From Gnetum montanum (lineage: Eukaryota > Streptophyta > Gnetopsida > Gnetales > Gnetaceae): 64,000 nt of DNA. Below are positions 23,101 to 36,049 of this stretch, one piece after another (position 1 is the stretch's first letter; each line of letters begins with the position of its first letter). Both the position numbers and the translations under genes were made by a program. The notes beneath the pieces are model-generated. The model was not told where the DNA came from. It ran no database searches and saw nothing but the letters and a program-made list of their open reading frames with translations. The stretch is from the NCBI GenBank assembly GCA_015680685.1, contig MNCI01037560.1:1-64000 (forward strand), given 5' to 3'.

Positions 23101-23309
23101 ATGTATCTATTTTTATAAATAAATGATAAAGTATGATAGATATAAATTATTGTTTGTGCTATTTGGATCATGGTATTGCAAAGATCAATTTTCATTTTGG
23201 TGCATGCTACATGTTTAGAAAAAATAATATTATAATATTATATATTAATATTTTATTAATTATTATTTATAATTGCATTATTTAATTTGGCAACAATGTA
23301 AATATCTTT
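20131..23309. other. unidentified ~3.2-kb insertion inside E0 RNase H
   Basis: RNase H of E0 stops at about 20130 and resumes at about 23310, so this stretch is foreign. No domain, LTR pair or terminal repeat could be recognised; it is very AT-rich and has no long ORF. The 12-mer ATTATTTAATTT occurs near both edges (20145 and 23277), possibly a target repeat but low in complexity. It may be a non-autonomous or long-dead element. Confidence 0.55.
22495..22800 (+). repeat. diverged direct repeat, two units
   Basis: About 22495-22620 and 22672-22800 share an order of landmarks: TAC/TTC-CAAGAC or TAAGACC, TTAGTATATTC or TTAATATATTTC, GCAATGAG, AAATAT, TTGGATTTTTG, then a run ending GACATCTTTGG or GGCATTTATGG. 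Likely an old local duplication within the insert. Confidence 0.5.
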
Positions 23310-23910
23310 ATTTCTAGATGTCTAATTGATTTGAAATAAGGATACACAATATCCCACTCATGATTTGGATTTAGATGTGATTGTGTTTATCCTTAAGGTG
23401 TGACATCATTATCTATATGATGAGTAGTTGATGATTTGGACTAATCATTAAGGAGTTATAGTATTTGATAGATCAGCTAGACCTTAACCTACATTAGAAA
23501 AGGTTGATTTTTTTTTTACCATCTAATATGAGATAAGCAAACGATTATTAGTGTTTTTACATTTGCATGGTTTTGCATTAGGAACTACTACATGAAGCTC
23601 ATCTAAGTAAGTTCTAAATGCATCCTAGAAATGAGAAGATATATAAGTTATTGAAGAAGATGTATTGGTAATCAAGGATGAAAGAGCATGTTGGTGACTT
23701 TGTATCTAAGTGCTTGATCTATTAGCCGGTTAAAATTAAGCATCAATACCTAAGTAGATATTTGTACCTCTACACAATTCCATAGTGAAAGTGGAAGATG
23801 ATTAGAATAAATTTCATCATTGGTTTACCTTGCACTAGGGTTGTTAAAGATTCTATCTTTATGGTTGTTAACTTGTTGATCAAGTCAACTTAATTTTTTG
23901 TTGGCTACTA
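23310..23910 (+). pseudogene. pol: E0 pol: end of RNase H, integrase finger and start of core
   Basis: RNase H resumes with QYPTHDLDLDVIVFILKV and HHYLYDE (about 23345-23425). The integrase finger reads LLHEAHLSKF, KIYKLLKKMYW and HVGDFVSKCLIY (about 23590-23725), with the last Cys read as Tyr (G to A). The core starts with KWKMIRINFIIGLPCTRVVKDSIFMVV (about 23785-23870), where the first catalytic Asp reads Asn. It breaks near 23910 at the copia fragment. Confidence 0.8.
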
Positions 23911-23919
23911 AAGGGAAGA

Positions 23920-26900
23920 TTTAATGATTGTCCCAACTCCTTCATTTGATATTATTAACTTGAAACTTCATTTTTTCTCAAACTACATTAGTCAAAACAC
24001 ATTTTTATCAAATTTTACATTTCTTAAGGAAATAAATTTTCACTGAATGAGATCAAAACATTTATATGAGGTTGATTTTTTATCATAGCTTACAAAACTA
24101 CATTTTATGGTTCTATCATCCAATTTTCTTATGAGGACATTTCATACATGAGTCCACCAAATATAATTAAAGATTTTGAGATGCGAATGGTTGGGTACCT
24201 TACCTTATAATTCTTGATATGTTGTGATGTGTTTGTTGAAGAATGAATACAACATATTGAGAAGATAGAAATATGTGTAAATTGATTTTTTTCCAAAATG
24301 AGTTGGGCAAGTTAGCTTACCTCAATGTGCATCTTGCCATGTCTTGCAAGATTCCATCTTTTCTTTTAGCCACTACATTTGGTTAAGGTAAGTAACTACA
24401 TGTGGTTTGTTTTTTTAATTATATTTTCATTATAAAATTCATCAAAAGAATTATTAACAAACTCTCCTCCCTTGTCATTCCTAATGAATGTAATTTTAAG
24501 ATTCAATTTATTTTTCACAAGAGTCTTGGAATATTTGAAAGTGTATAAAACCTCATCTTTATATTTTAATAAATAAATCCAAGTATATCTAGATACATCA
24601 TTGATAATAGTAATGAAGTACCTTGCATTTGTGATTAGGGCTAATTGCATTGGACCCACCAAGTCCATGTGAAGAAGCTCTAATGATTTCTTCTTCCTTT
24701 GCACATGCATGTTGTGAGGAGAGAACTTGTGATTCTCATAAGGATATGCTTCATACACTTTATTTGGGATTAGGGGATACTTCACTCCAATTGTTGATTG
24801 TGACTTGATCATGTTAAAGATGTATTGGTAGTTGACATGCTCCAATATTTTATGCTTATAACCTTATAAGAATGATGGAGAAATTTTCTACTTGTTGGAG
24901 TAATTAAATATTTTTTGAAACATTCATAATGGACATAACATAAATCTAATTTTCTAACTTTGAAGTGAAATAAATGACTCCATTATGGTTGTTCAATGTG
25001 AAACCTCTCCCACCAAACACTACTTTAACATCCTTTGACACCATTTTCTCTATGGAAAGTAATGAGGCTAAAAGTAAGGATGCATAAAAGCCATCACTTG
25101 GATGGTATGATCATCATGAAGCGTATAGATGCATTCTCTAATTTCTTCAATTTACATAAATGTTTCATCTCTAATTTTTATGCTCTCAAAGTTACTTCTC
25201 CTTAGCTTGAAAAACTTGAAGAGATAAGCTATCATGTGGTTGGAGAAACCACTTTTAAGGATCCATGTGGATGATGAAAAAATACTTGCTATAAATGAGG
25301 GCTAAATAGCTAGCTCTTCCTCCATCAACTTTATTATTCTTTTTAATGTATAATGTACTATTAATGAGGACATAATCATCTTATGCTTTTGCAGTGCCTT
25401 CTTTAATAAATAGATTTGGGAATCCTATCTTGTACTAATAATGCTTATTAAGGTGTCCATACTTCTTGCAATTGGGACATCACTTGTGATCTCTTTGATT
25501 TTTATTTTATTCTTGTATTTTCCCTCATTGAGATGATGTTCTTAGTTTTCTTTGAAAGCTTTCTCATTCTCTCTAAAAGAAATTTTCTCTAAAAGCATTT
25601 TCCTCTTACTCCTCTTTGGGAAGTGTTGTTTTGGGATTTGGTTTTCTTGAAATGAATGTGGTTGGCTTTGGGATTTATTTTATTCCAATCTTCATTTATC
25701 TTCCCTACCTATTTGTCATTCATTTAAATTGAAAGCTTAATTTTTTTTTTCCTTGAACTTCAACTCATCAAAAATTCAGATATGAGATAAGCTTATCAAT
25801 GGTGAGGGTTTTGAGTTCTTATGCTAATGAGGATCAAAATGGACTTATGCTTAGGATGATTGAAAAGGATTTGGATGATTTTTTTCATACCTTTCTATAA
25901 AAGTTTGTATGGGCTTCTAGTTCTAACCATGATATTGTATGAAAATTTGGATATTGTAGTCCCTAATAATATTGTACATCTTCTTAAAAAATGGAATCAA
26001 GGGACTTATTGCTTATCATGTGGAAGTTAAATTTAATCCTTATCTTCAATTTCTTGAATTGAATTATCTTACTTATGCCATGGTATTCTTGCATAAATGC
26101 ATCCCAATGAGCTATTTCATCTTTTTTTGTTGGTTATCTCATTTGTAATGCTCTCACTTAATTAGCTAGACAGGATTGTCTTGGCTAATTTATTTTTCTT
26201 TTTATCTTCAATTTGCTTTCTAACATGAGTTTGAGTGAAAATAGAGATGTCAACTTTATTGAGGCTATTCTCCATGATTTATAGGAATTCCTTGAGCTTA
26301 AACAAGCCCCTCATTAGCATTCTCTAATAAATGAAGTCTTTCATCCCATCAAAGGTAATAGAGTACTTAGGAACATTCTTGAACATATTGTTCTTCTTTT
26401 CTTTCTTTTTCTTAAAACCAAATGGTGTGATATCAAATTTTAAATGCTAGAAAGAGTTGCTTAAGAGTTATCAAGGATTGGATTAGTGTATGACATATCT
26501 TTTTTTAGTCTTTATGATCTAGGATGAAATTATTGTGAGTTTCTAGTAGGCCATAGTATGGTCATGCTCTTTTCTTTTGGCTGGTGCGAGTAGACTATGA
26601 CTATATGGCAAGTTACAATAAAACTTGAAACTAAAGAAATTCATCACAACTAGTAAACAAGACTAGGACATAGGTTACATTTGATATTGAGTGCGATTGA
26701 GACATTAAGAAACTATGATCAAATGGTAGGCACAATCAATATTAGAGGATAAGTGAAGTAATAATAAGAGGTACAAGTTTATTGTGACTCATGGTGAATG
26801 AAAAATAAGTGTTTTTTTAAGGTTGTGAGGTTGGTATGGACATAGAATGAGATAGTAAGGACCATGTTCATAGTGAAAGTGCATTGCAAGTGCACTACCA

Positions 26901-26930
26901 ATTACAAAGATGCAACTATAAAAGATTCTA
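23920..26930 (-). mobile_element. Ty1/copia fragment inserted in E0 integrase
   Basis: Reading on the minus strand, gag, zinc knuckle, protease and integrase come in the copia order from about 26390 down to 23985. Nothing of RT or RNase H follows, so the element is truncated at its junction with E0 (about 23920). The upper edge is set by the E0 integrase tail starting near 26940; 26400-26930 should hold its leader and LTR but I could not define them. Confidence 0.75.
23985..26400 (-). pseudogene. pol: copia gag, protease and integrase, decayed
   Basis: Minus strand, N to C: gag start with KYSITFDGMKDFIY near 26350; a knuckle CPNCKKYGHLNKHY near 25450 with the final Cys lost; protease TWILKSGFSNHMIAY near 25250, where the catalytic Asp reads Lys; then the best-preserved part, 24396-24845, with LELLHMDLVGPM, ARYFITIINDVSRYTWIYLL and RNDKGGEFVNNSFDEF, which is the integrase core of Ty1/copia. 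Its second catalytic Asp is kept (RNDKGGEF). The integrase tail KLDDRTIKCSFVSYDKKS and VKFDENVF lies at about 24130-23990. Many stops elsewhere. Confidence 0.85.
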
Positions 26931-26939
26931 TGGGCCATG

Positions 26940-27080
26940 AGTTGGCTATGATTTGGTCATGAATTTTGAGTTTATAGTTGAAAAAATGATATTCCTATGT
27001 GTCTTTCTACCAAAGGACATGATTTATTTTGGTAAGAAAGGTAAGCTTGCTTCTTACAACATAGGTTCATTCAAGGTGTT
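26940..27080 (+). pseudogene. pol: E0 integrase C-terminal segment, left of E2
   Basis: Reads VGYDLVMNFEFIVEKMIFLC, then VFLPKDMIYFGKKGKLASYN and IGSFKV, matching the conserved GKKGKL...Y-I/V-GPF-x-V motif that ends chromovirus integrases. E2 cuts it right after this motif; one target base pentamer is GTGTT at 27076-27080. Confidence 0.85.
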
Positions 27081-27795
27081 TGATGAGTTACGCCATGGGT
27101 TATGTTAATGAGGCCTCATTGACATGGTCCTGTCGACATGGCCACATCCACGTATTCACCTATAAATATATGCCTACCTATCATATTTATGACATATTTT
27201 ATCATAGTTGTAGTGGAGCTCTCATAGTTTTCTTGCTTGAAGTTAGAATAGTTTTCTAAGTGTCTACAATAGAATTCAAAGAGTGTACGAATCTTTATTT
27301 GAGCACTATTGTACCTAAGCACAAAAATATGTGTGGCAATAAANTAGTGATTAATTAAGCATATAAATATGACCACTTCAAGCATATGCTTTGTGCTTGG
27401 TAATGCTAGTCATGATTAATGTTTGGTAACCTAGTAACATTAAACATGTTCAAGATGTGCATGGCAAGTAGGAATGGATGCTATGCTAGGATTAGTTAGA
27501 TATTAGCTAGTTAAATTAAATTAGCAATTACATATCTTTAATTCTCTATTCTTTATTCTTAGGTGACTTATAAACATAGAACATAAAAATGATAAAAATC
27601 ATATGCCTCAGTTGTACTTACCCATACCTTTGTGTTTCACAAGTATAATTGGGAAGACAACAATTGCAATGGTTAGTTTTACTTCCTAGAAACTAGTGTA
27701 CTTAGAAGGCTATAAGTCCATAGAATTCAACTAGATCATGCGTGAATGCTTAGTGATTTGCATGGTTGGGCATAGGGTATACTCACTACTTATCG
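27081..27795 (+). repeat. E2 5' LTR
   Basis: Aligns along its length with 39156-40058. TATAAATA is at 27161-27168. Relative to the 3' LTR it lacks about 50 bp before the TATA box and about 140 bp at the N (27344), where AATAAA is followed directly by TAGTGATTAATTAAG. The end reads CTTATCG where the 3' LTR has CTCATCA. Confidence 0.9.
27344..27344. other. assembly gap (single N) in the E2 5' LTR
   Basis: The other LTR has about 140 extra bases exactly here, so the N probably stands for lost repeat sequence and not for one uncertain base. Confidence 0.6.
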
Positions 27796-27796
27796 T

Positions 27797-27814
27797 TGGC
27801 GTTGTTGCCAAGGA
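27797..27814 (+). other. E2 primer binding site (tRNA-Asp type, decayed)
   Basis: TGGCGTTGTTGCCAAGGA begins one base after the 5' LTR end. It matches the complement of the plant tRNA-Asp 3' end at 14 of 18 positions; all four differences are C-to-T or G-to-A. Confidence 0.75.
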
Positions 27815-27957
27815 CTTGTAGTTTGATATGTGAGCTACCTAGGAATTAGTGAATATTATTTGAGATTGTTGGAATGAGCCCTAAAGTTGTAATCATTTGA
27901 AAAATAACAATAATAATTATAATTAATGCATACTAAAATTTTCTTTTAATCCAAAAT

Positions 27958-30200
27958 GTCTTCTTCTCATAGGCATAATGAATAAAAATTGCCAGTGCCC
28001 TAAGAATTCAAAGTGATGTACACTCATCCAGATGAGTTTGTGCCTGATTTCATCTTAATCCTGCATTAGGATGAACAACTATAGTGGAGAGATATGAAGG
28101 GAAACATTGTGTTACCTTTCGATTAATCTATTCTTGGGATGTTGCTCCAAACTCTTAAGAGGTTGGAAATCCAGGATTGCCATGATGAATATGTTATATA
28201 GGACCATGACTATTAGGACTATAGTCCCACAAAAACACAATGCAAACTAGATCGACACTAGGAAAAGTGCCATGAAGTTATGAAGGGGAAACAGTTCACT
28301 AACACCTTGTTCTTGCTAAACCAAAATGACAAAGAAGATCCTCCCTCTAAGGGTTCTTAACATGGGGATTATCAATCCCTTAACTCTGGTGAAGGGGGAT
28401 TGAACCCACACTTATAGTCCACTATCAAAAATTTGGGTTTAGACAAAAGTGGAAGTCAAGGTAGGGGCTTGGGAAAGCATCATGATGATGATAAACCTGA
28501 TGATTGTGATTATGACAAGTGGAGAGGAGATGGTAGACACCATGGTGGTGGTAGTCCTCATTCCTCTTCATCCTCTTCATCTACATCTTCTTATTCCTCC
28601 TCCAAATTTGATTAAAACTACAGGGGATGAAACCGTGATGGAGGTGAATGACAAGATGATGATTGTAGAACCCACCATGAACAAAGGGGTAGTAGAGGAG
28701 ACCATAGGCATCATTGAAATCATGATGATGATGAACCTTTTCTTGCAACTTGAAGCATGCTAAACATTACAAAGGTAGTCAAAATTTCAACTAGGCATGT
28801 GAAAGATAGTAGAATCAAGAGGTTGGATATGAATAATATTTCTATATTTAAGGGGGGATATAACTCAAATCCACAAACCCATCTTCAAGCCTTTCATGAT
28901 GCCCATGCATTTTAGAACATAGAGAACAATTAGAAAAAACTTAAGCTATTTCCTAGGACACTTATACAAGAAGTAGAAAGATGGTATTACTCAGATCTGG
29001 GATCAATTCGTAGATGGTGTACAATGCTTGAGCTGTTCAATGATAAATATCAAATGTACTCTAGAGTGTTCAATTTGAGAAAACAAATACAATAATGATG
29101 ACAAGGAACACATGAACCCTTGGATGCATCCATGGGTAGGTATTGCTTTATCTTGCATAGATGTCTTAGCCATGGTTATTCTCAATGGAAGCAGCTTCTC
29201 CATATAAAAGATGGAATCCAATCAGAAACAAGGAGAACTCTTAGGGTCTATGCCCAAGGGATATTGTTAGAACTAAGAGCCCACTAAATCCAAAGGATGA
29301 TTGAGCAGGTTGCAAAAGAAGAAGCTGAGTTAAGAAAATGGGAAAGTGCTAAGAAGTATACCTAGGATCCTTCCATTAGAAAAATAGAGGTTTGATTATG
29401 TGATAGTGAGGGGGAGGCACCACTTGATAAAGTGATGCAATGAAAAACCTTGCCAAATGTAGAAATATTTGAATGAAAAATCTCAAACTACTTTGAAAAT
29501 TATAGAAAAATCCAAAAAGCAATGTAGTGATTCTAACTGTAGGAGAAGAAAGAAAGCTAAACATGCCTACCAAAGGGGTAAGGGCAAAGTTGCTATAGTA
29601 GAAGAGGTCATGGAGTCAGAATCAGATGATGATGATGGATGTAACATCTTCCAATATGAACATCCCCTGGGATGTTGCCCTGTTGCATCACACATACAAG
29701 AATTTGGTATGTATTCTTTGAATCCTAGACTAGCATGAAGGCAAGCACCTAGAAGGTTGCCTTATCCTCAAGACAACCCAAGGTAGTTCCACTAGCAACA
29801 ACAAGCTTATTATCCAAATGTAGTTTCACCACAGCCATACAAGAAGTACCATCAATGGTAGTGCCCACAATCATGGGGGATGCCACCACTAAGGTAGTAG
29901 TACCCTTATTGACAACCTGATCCATATGAGTACTACGTTTAGCAACCAATGTCCCTACATGACTCTTCCAATTACACTTATTTTCAGCATCACCACTACC
30001 CTCCAGAGTACTACAAAACTCATTCTCGATCTCTTAGAGGGAATTCCCCATATCCTTATCATCCTTCTCATCTTTCAACACATATCCCTCCATCCTCAAC
30101 CCAATTACCACTTGCTTCATCCATGCAAGGAAAAATTCTTGCATAATCATAGAAATGTAATGCTATTAGGGCTATTAACTTATAATCGATTCCTTAGCCA
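27958..30200 (+). pseudogene. gag: E2 gag and linker
   Basis: Capsid-nucleocapsid precursor, the fullest copy in the window. An N-terminal domain reads MYTHPDEFVPDFILILH, DEQL and RDMKGNIVL (about 28014-28120); a basic and polyserine stretch lies at 28433-28615; the capsid core has SIRRWCTMLELFNDKYQMYS and ASMGRYCFILHRCLSHGYSQ (about 29000-29190); the Cys/His tail CNIFQYEHPLGCCPVASH is at 29640-29693. A His/Pro/Tyr-rich linker with YYKTHSRSLRGNSPY continues to about 30150. Several frameshifts; stops sit mostly where E1 or E3 has Gln or Arg. Confidence 0.8.
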
Positions 30201-30439
30201 AGTGGTTTAGATACCAAATCTTGTAAATGACCATTCTTCCAAACCAATAGCCTTATAAAGCCCTCATTGACTCATGCATTTAGTCATCCTATGTCTCCTT
30301 CATTCTTTGCATCCATTCCTTTTGAGAGATCTTCAAACCAAATGCCTCCCAAGATCCACACATTCATGTTAATCCATGTTGTATATGATTGGATTAAGGA
30401 TGGCAACCTTCCTAGGAAATGGGTTAATCCTTACAGTCC

Positions 30440-32690
30440 TCTCATCTAATTACAAATCACTAGAAAAAAGCCATGCAAGGATCTTCTTAATTCAAGTTCT
30501 AGTGTCAAACTAATTTCCCATGAAATGTACCAAGCTTGGAACTTTCCTTCTCTTAAGAAGAGAAAAATTTGTTTAGAATTGATAGATCAATCCATCACTA
30601 TTCCCTTGGGATTAGTGAAGGACATTGTGATCACTATCTGTGGGTGGTCGTATCCTACTAATTTCTTAGTGATCAAGGTTAACAATTGCAAGGGAAACTT
30701 CCCAATAATTATGGGAAGGTCTTGGTAAAGCACTATTAATGTATGAATGGGCATCAGAGATCTTTTCCTAGAGATTTTTGAAGAAAATGCATTTGAGAAA
30801 GATTGAGAAGAAGAGAGTTCCATGCATTACATACAATGATACCAAGTGCAATTGTGTGTAGAAACTATGGTCTATAAAAAGCACATCAATCAAAGCATGT
30901 AGATAGTGTGTAGGTGAATATAAAATCCAAAAGTGCCTATACATAGCAACCATAAAATAGGAGGGCACCCAATGGTTAATAGCTGATTTTAAAAGTAACA
31001 CACTTTGCATGGAACCTACTGAGAGCCTAACTTGTGCCTATGTTTAAGGCATAGATGAATTGAAGCAAGTTCATCACCAACTCTTCAATGATGAACCTAA
31101 TGATACCAATTGGGAAGAGTTGGAAATCCTTGATAGTTTTAAACAAGAGCCCTTAGAGTTGAAAACTCTACCTACCAGGATGGAATATGCATTTTTGAAA
31201 AATGGAAAGCTAGTGATAATTAATGCCAACCTTCTTCATGAGTAGAAAAGAATGCTATTGAAGGTGGTCAACAAATGGCCAACAACCTTTTCTTGGTTAT
31301 ATCCCAAACTCATAGGGATTGATCCTTGGATATGCCAACATCCCATTTATATTAATCTATCCACAAAGCCAAAGAGGTATTCGTAGCAGCAGTTGAACCC
31401 CAAATTAAAGAAAATAATCAAAGATAAAATTGAACAACTCCTCAAGGTGGGGTTAATCTATCCAATTGCAAATAGCGAGTGGGTTAGTTGACCTATAATT
31501 GTGCCAAAGAAAGATGGAAAGTGGTCGATCTGTATTAATTTTAGATTGTTGAACATGGTGATGTTCAAAGATCATTTTCCATTTTTATTTGTGGACTAGG
31601 TGTTGGACAATATTTTTGGGCATTGCTGTTATAGATTTTTGGATGGTTATAGTGGCTATAACCAAATTCAAATCATGCTCAAGGATCAAGCCAAAACAAG
31701 ATTCACAAGTCCTTGGGGAACTTTTGTATATCATAATATGATTTTTGGTCTATGCAATGCCCCTAAAAGTTTCTAATGCTTGGTCCTAAGCATTTTTCAG
31801 TAGTAGATTGGTAGTAGGATGGAAGTCTTTATGGATGACTTCTCCACATATGGTAGTACATTTAAGTAAGCCTTGAACCACCTTGAGCAGGTGCTTTAAA
31901 GATGCATGGAGATTAATCTTCAGCTCAATTGGCAAAAAAACCATTTGATGATCTAGGAGGGCATCATGTTGGGGAAAATAATTTCTCAAGCAATGATTGA
32001 GGTAGATCCTAAAAAGATTTGGGTCATCCAAGGAATAACTTTCCAATTGAAAACTATTAAAAATGTTTGGTCATTCCTTGGACACACGAGCTACTACTGA
32101 CAATTCATAGAGAATTTCTCAAAGGTCATGAAATCATTGGTTGAACTTACAAAGCAAGATACTCCATTCCTACATACCAAGAAATGTGAAAAGACATTCT
32201 AGAGCCTTAAGCAGAGGCTCGTAGAAACTCTAATTCTATGAGCACTTGATTGGTCCTGATCATTTCACATTATGATGGATGCATCAAAGTATGTCTTGGG
32301 AGCTATGCTTATGTAGTTGGAAAATCAAGAATGTCCATATTACATCCATTGTGCAAGCCAAAGAATTGTGGGTGCATAGCTTAATTACACCACAATGGAA
32401 AAAGAGCTAATGGTAGTGGTATATGCCTTGGAAACGTTTAGGCACTATGTGCTTAGATACAAGATGTTTGTGCACACTAATCATAGTGCCATTTACTTCC
32501 TGATGAATAAACCAATGGTGAATCCCTATGTTATACAATGGCTAGTGATCTTGTAGGAGTTTGATTTTACAATGGTAGTTTGAAAAGGGATTAAGAATGT
32601 GGTTGTTGATCACTTGTCTTAGTTACAATGGGACAATAAAGAGGATGAGAGCCCACTCTTTGATTAATTTTCTGATGAACTCCTCTTTGC
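30440..32690 (+). pseudogene. pol: E2 pol: protease, reverse transcriptase, RNase H
   Basis: Protease: LLNSSSSVKLISHEMYQAW (about 30483-30540); both the Asp and the Gly of the D-S/T-G triplet are changed. The flap and following part, LGLVKDIVITICGWS and NFPIIMGRSW, end near 30727. RT: VVNKWPTTFSW, WVS/VPKKDGKWSICINFRLLN near 31500-31550, and the catalytic FMDD intact at 31828-31839. RNase H: IMMDASKYVLGAML near 32270 and ELMVVVYALETFRHYVLRYK near 32406, ending VVVDHLS near 32618. Frame broken repeatedly. Confidence 0.85.
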
Positions 32691-32819
32691 CAATGTAATA
32701 AATGAACAAGTCCCCAATAAACAAAAATGGTATGATGGCAGCCTCACTTATCTTCTCACTCAAGAGATGCCATAAGAGTTAGACCATCAAAAGAAACAAT
32801 AGTTTCTTCATTAATGCTT

Positions 32820-33995
32820 TATGAAAATCAACAAACACTTTTACAAGGTGTGCACCAATGGCCTTGTTCATTGGTGTATTCCTGATGCTAACCAACTACA
32901 TGTTCTTCAAGATACTCACAAGGGTCCTTGTGGGGACCACTATGTAGGGAGAAGCATGGTCATTAAAATCTTGATGGTAGGGTACTATTTGCCAATAATC
33001 TTCAAGGATGTACACTAATTCATCTACTCTTGTGAATGCTATCAATGAGATGGTGGGATGACTACTCAAATGGAGGGACCTCAGCAGTGGATCCAACCTC
33101 TAGAATCCTTTGACATCTAGGGCATAGACTTCATGGGTTCCATCAAACCCATGTTAAGTAAAAAAGTGTACATAATAGTTGCTATTGACTATTGTATGAA
33201 ATGGACCGAATTAGTTGCCATCACTGATTGTACATCTTCCATTGCTACACAATTTGTATGACAAAATGTTATAAACAAGTTTGAAGTGCCATGTGCACTA
33301 ATTTCTAACAATGGTAGTCATTTTATAGGTGCTACTTTTGGCAAGCTCATGCAACTCTTAGGGGTTGAACATAAACTAACAACAGCCTACCATCCCCAAG
33401 CCAATGGTTAAGCCAAGGTTACCAATAGGGAGATTGCTAAGATCTTAACCTAAACAATTAGCAACTATAGGAGAGACTAGATCATGAAACTAAACGATGC
33501 CCTTTGGGCCTATTTCTCTACATGGAAACTTTCTATAAGCTACTCTTCCTGTGAGCTTGTGTACAGAAAATTACCAACTCTTCTTATCCAATACAAGCTT
33601 CATATACTTTCAATAGCTTATGACCTTTACCTTGATCTTAGGCTAGCACAGAAAGAAAGATTGATTAACCATAACATGTTAGATGAGAATAGATTGGTAG
33701 CCTTGTCATTGAATGAAGTGCACATGACATCCAACAAACAATGCCATGACCTTAAAATAAGAAAGGTAAAATTTAGACTTAGAGATAAGGTTCTCTACTG
33801 GAATCCCATACATGTACCTTAATGAACTAAGTTTCAAACATTGTGGGAAGGGCCTTATATCATTTATGAAATATTTTGTTCTAGGACCATGTTGATCTAC
33901 AAACTTGAGAGCCCAAACAAAAAGCACTTGGTCAACATGAAGCAACTAAAGCCTTTCCATGAGCCCAAGCAAGCTAGTGCCTTCAACACCTCATA
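32820..33995 (+). pseudogene. pol: E2 integrase
   Basis: Zinc finger: THKGPCGDHYVGRSMVIKIL (about 32911-32970), then Cys residues near 33035. Core: GIDFMGS keeps the first Asp; ISNNGSHF has Asn for the second (G to A); the third position reads Lys after NG-stop-A. The Lys is shared with E1. C-terminal: DLKIRKVKFRLRDKVLYWNP near 33750-33805 and LWEGPYIIYEIF near 33841. After the last Lys/Pro-rich codons a stop at about 33995 ends pol. Confidence 0.85.
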
Positions 33996-36049
33996 GGATG
34001 GACAACCACGCTCAACTCAATCATGGGGGAGATGGCCATCTATACTAATCATTAAAATGGCTCTTCAGTTTTCTACTTTTTTGTTTTACACTTTGTTTGT
34101 TTTTAGACCTTTTTTTTACACTATTATTTTTCCAAATTTTTGTTTTACAACATCGTTAGTATTTTTTATTTTTCTTGCATATTTTTCAATTTATTTTATA
34201 TTCTCCTTTATTTTGGTGTGAATTTTCCTTGTTTTTTTTTTAATAAAATTGATTTGTTGCCAATAGGACATAGTGATGTTATAGCTATTTGCTAATGGTG
34301 GTTTGTACCTAATGTTTTAATTACGAATGTTTGGTTTCTATTTTTGAATCTTGATAACTGATGATTAAGACAAAGTTTCTTTTTCATGGAATAGGCCATG
34401 AGTCCACATTACCCACCCATCCATTCACTCTATGGGTTTCTTTGTTTTGGAAGTATGAGGTTACTTTTTCATTCATAAAACCTTAATGAACTTATGACCT
34501 TGGTAGTTTCCAAAATCGGGAAAGATTCAAAAGGTTTGAAAAGGGTGTGAATTTAAGGGATTCATTTCTCTTTGCACATTTTTACATACTTGAGTGCTTG
34601 AGTGTTTTTCATGGATTTCTCACCATTTCGTGTTGACCAATAATAAGAAGTTGAATAAGTCTTGGCATGGTGTGGTTCCCATCTAAAAATCCATAAAAAC
34701 ATAAAATTAGAAAAAATAAAAAAATGATGAAAATTCAAAGCACATCCCTTAGATAAAATAAATGGGCTTCAAGCACTGGTTATGGGACTAGAAAGCCATG
34801 TTACCCATGTTTGAAAGTCCCCTCTAACTAAGATCCTTTCTGACTTCTTGCTTCTCTTTTCTTCTCAAATAGGGAATAATGTTTGATCTATGGAATCATT
34901 CTTATGTCTCAAGGGGATGGAATAGTCTTAGGGTGGTGATGCGAAGCCATTGAAAGTGGTTAGTTTTGGTATGGACTAAGGATGGATTTTATCGGGTCAT
35001 CTAACCACATAATCCAAAAGGGACTTTATGTGACCATGATTCGGAACTTTATACCACTTTCTCTTCCATCCATTAGTGCTTTCCATTTTTCACCTCACTA
35101 CCAGTTTCCATGTCTTGCTTAATGTCTTAGTTTGATGTATTAAAATTATTAGGTAGATTCTTCTGAATTTGATCCTTAACTTTTCATAACCATTAATCAA
35201 TTGAAGAGCCCATAGATCCCTTGGGTTGAGGTTATGCAAGGACAAAAGGGCATGAGCCTACTATGGGAAAAATCCACTTGCATAGCTCTTAGTTGGGCTA
35301 GTTAAGTCCCCTATCCTTAGGCAATTTTTGTAATCAAATCATCGACATTCCCCATTAGTTGCATCCAATTGTGAACTCCTTAAGGCATTTCTTCCATAAA
35401 ATTACATTCTCCCATCAATTACTCCATTTTTGTAACCTATAAAACCCTTTGCATGCATTTCATAATGTTCTTGGCTTCATGGGCTTCTAAAAGACTTCAA
35501 TTTCAAGTAAAAACTTATATTTCTTGACTTTTTAAAAAGTCAACAATGGTCAATAGATGCATCAACATGGCCAAGTTGACACAACCTTGTTGATGCATGG
35601 TAAAAATACTATAAATAGTGCACAATACTTAGAAATTTTTGCCATTTTGCTTCAAGAAAGAGGGGAGTTTTTGCAATTTTTTAGAGTCCCAAACCTTCTA
35701 GAGCCCATATCTTTTATACAATCAGTTTTTAGTCCTCTAGCTACTGGAGGAATGCTCTACGTCATGGGGCCCCATACCTTAGGTTTTTGATAGAATGTTT
35801 TTGAAATTTTTCTAACTCCTCAATGGGTTTAATGAATAAAATAATATTAAATCATCAACCTATGGAAGTTAAACCCTTCCAAAAAACTTCAGTAACCTAT
35901 TTAATCATGATAATAATAAAATAATATTAAAATAATCAAATTAGCCATGATCACAACTTAGCCAAGTGTAACTACCACAAGAGATATGGTATTCCAAATG
36001 TTTCAAAGTTACACATTAAGTGCTAATCCTTGGCATGTTGTGATTACAA
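33996..36049 (+). other. E2 spacer between integrase and the third ORF
   Basis: Non-coding. A G-rich purine tract, GGGGGAGATGG at 34025-34035, lies about 30 bp after the end of pol and resembles a polypurine tract, although the real one is at 39142. A T-rich stretch (about 34070-34250) follows. No domain found in the rest. Confidence 0.55.

Noticed and set aside
29749-29949. minus-strand ORF opposite the E2 gag linker
   Set aside because: Shadow frame; the sense strand carries the linker conserved in E1 and E3.
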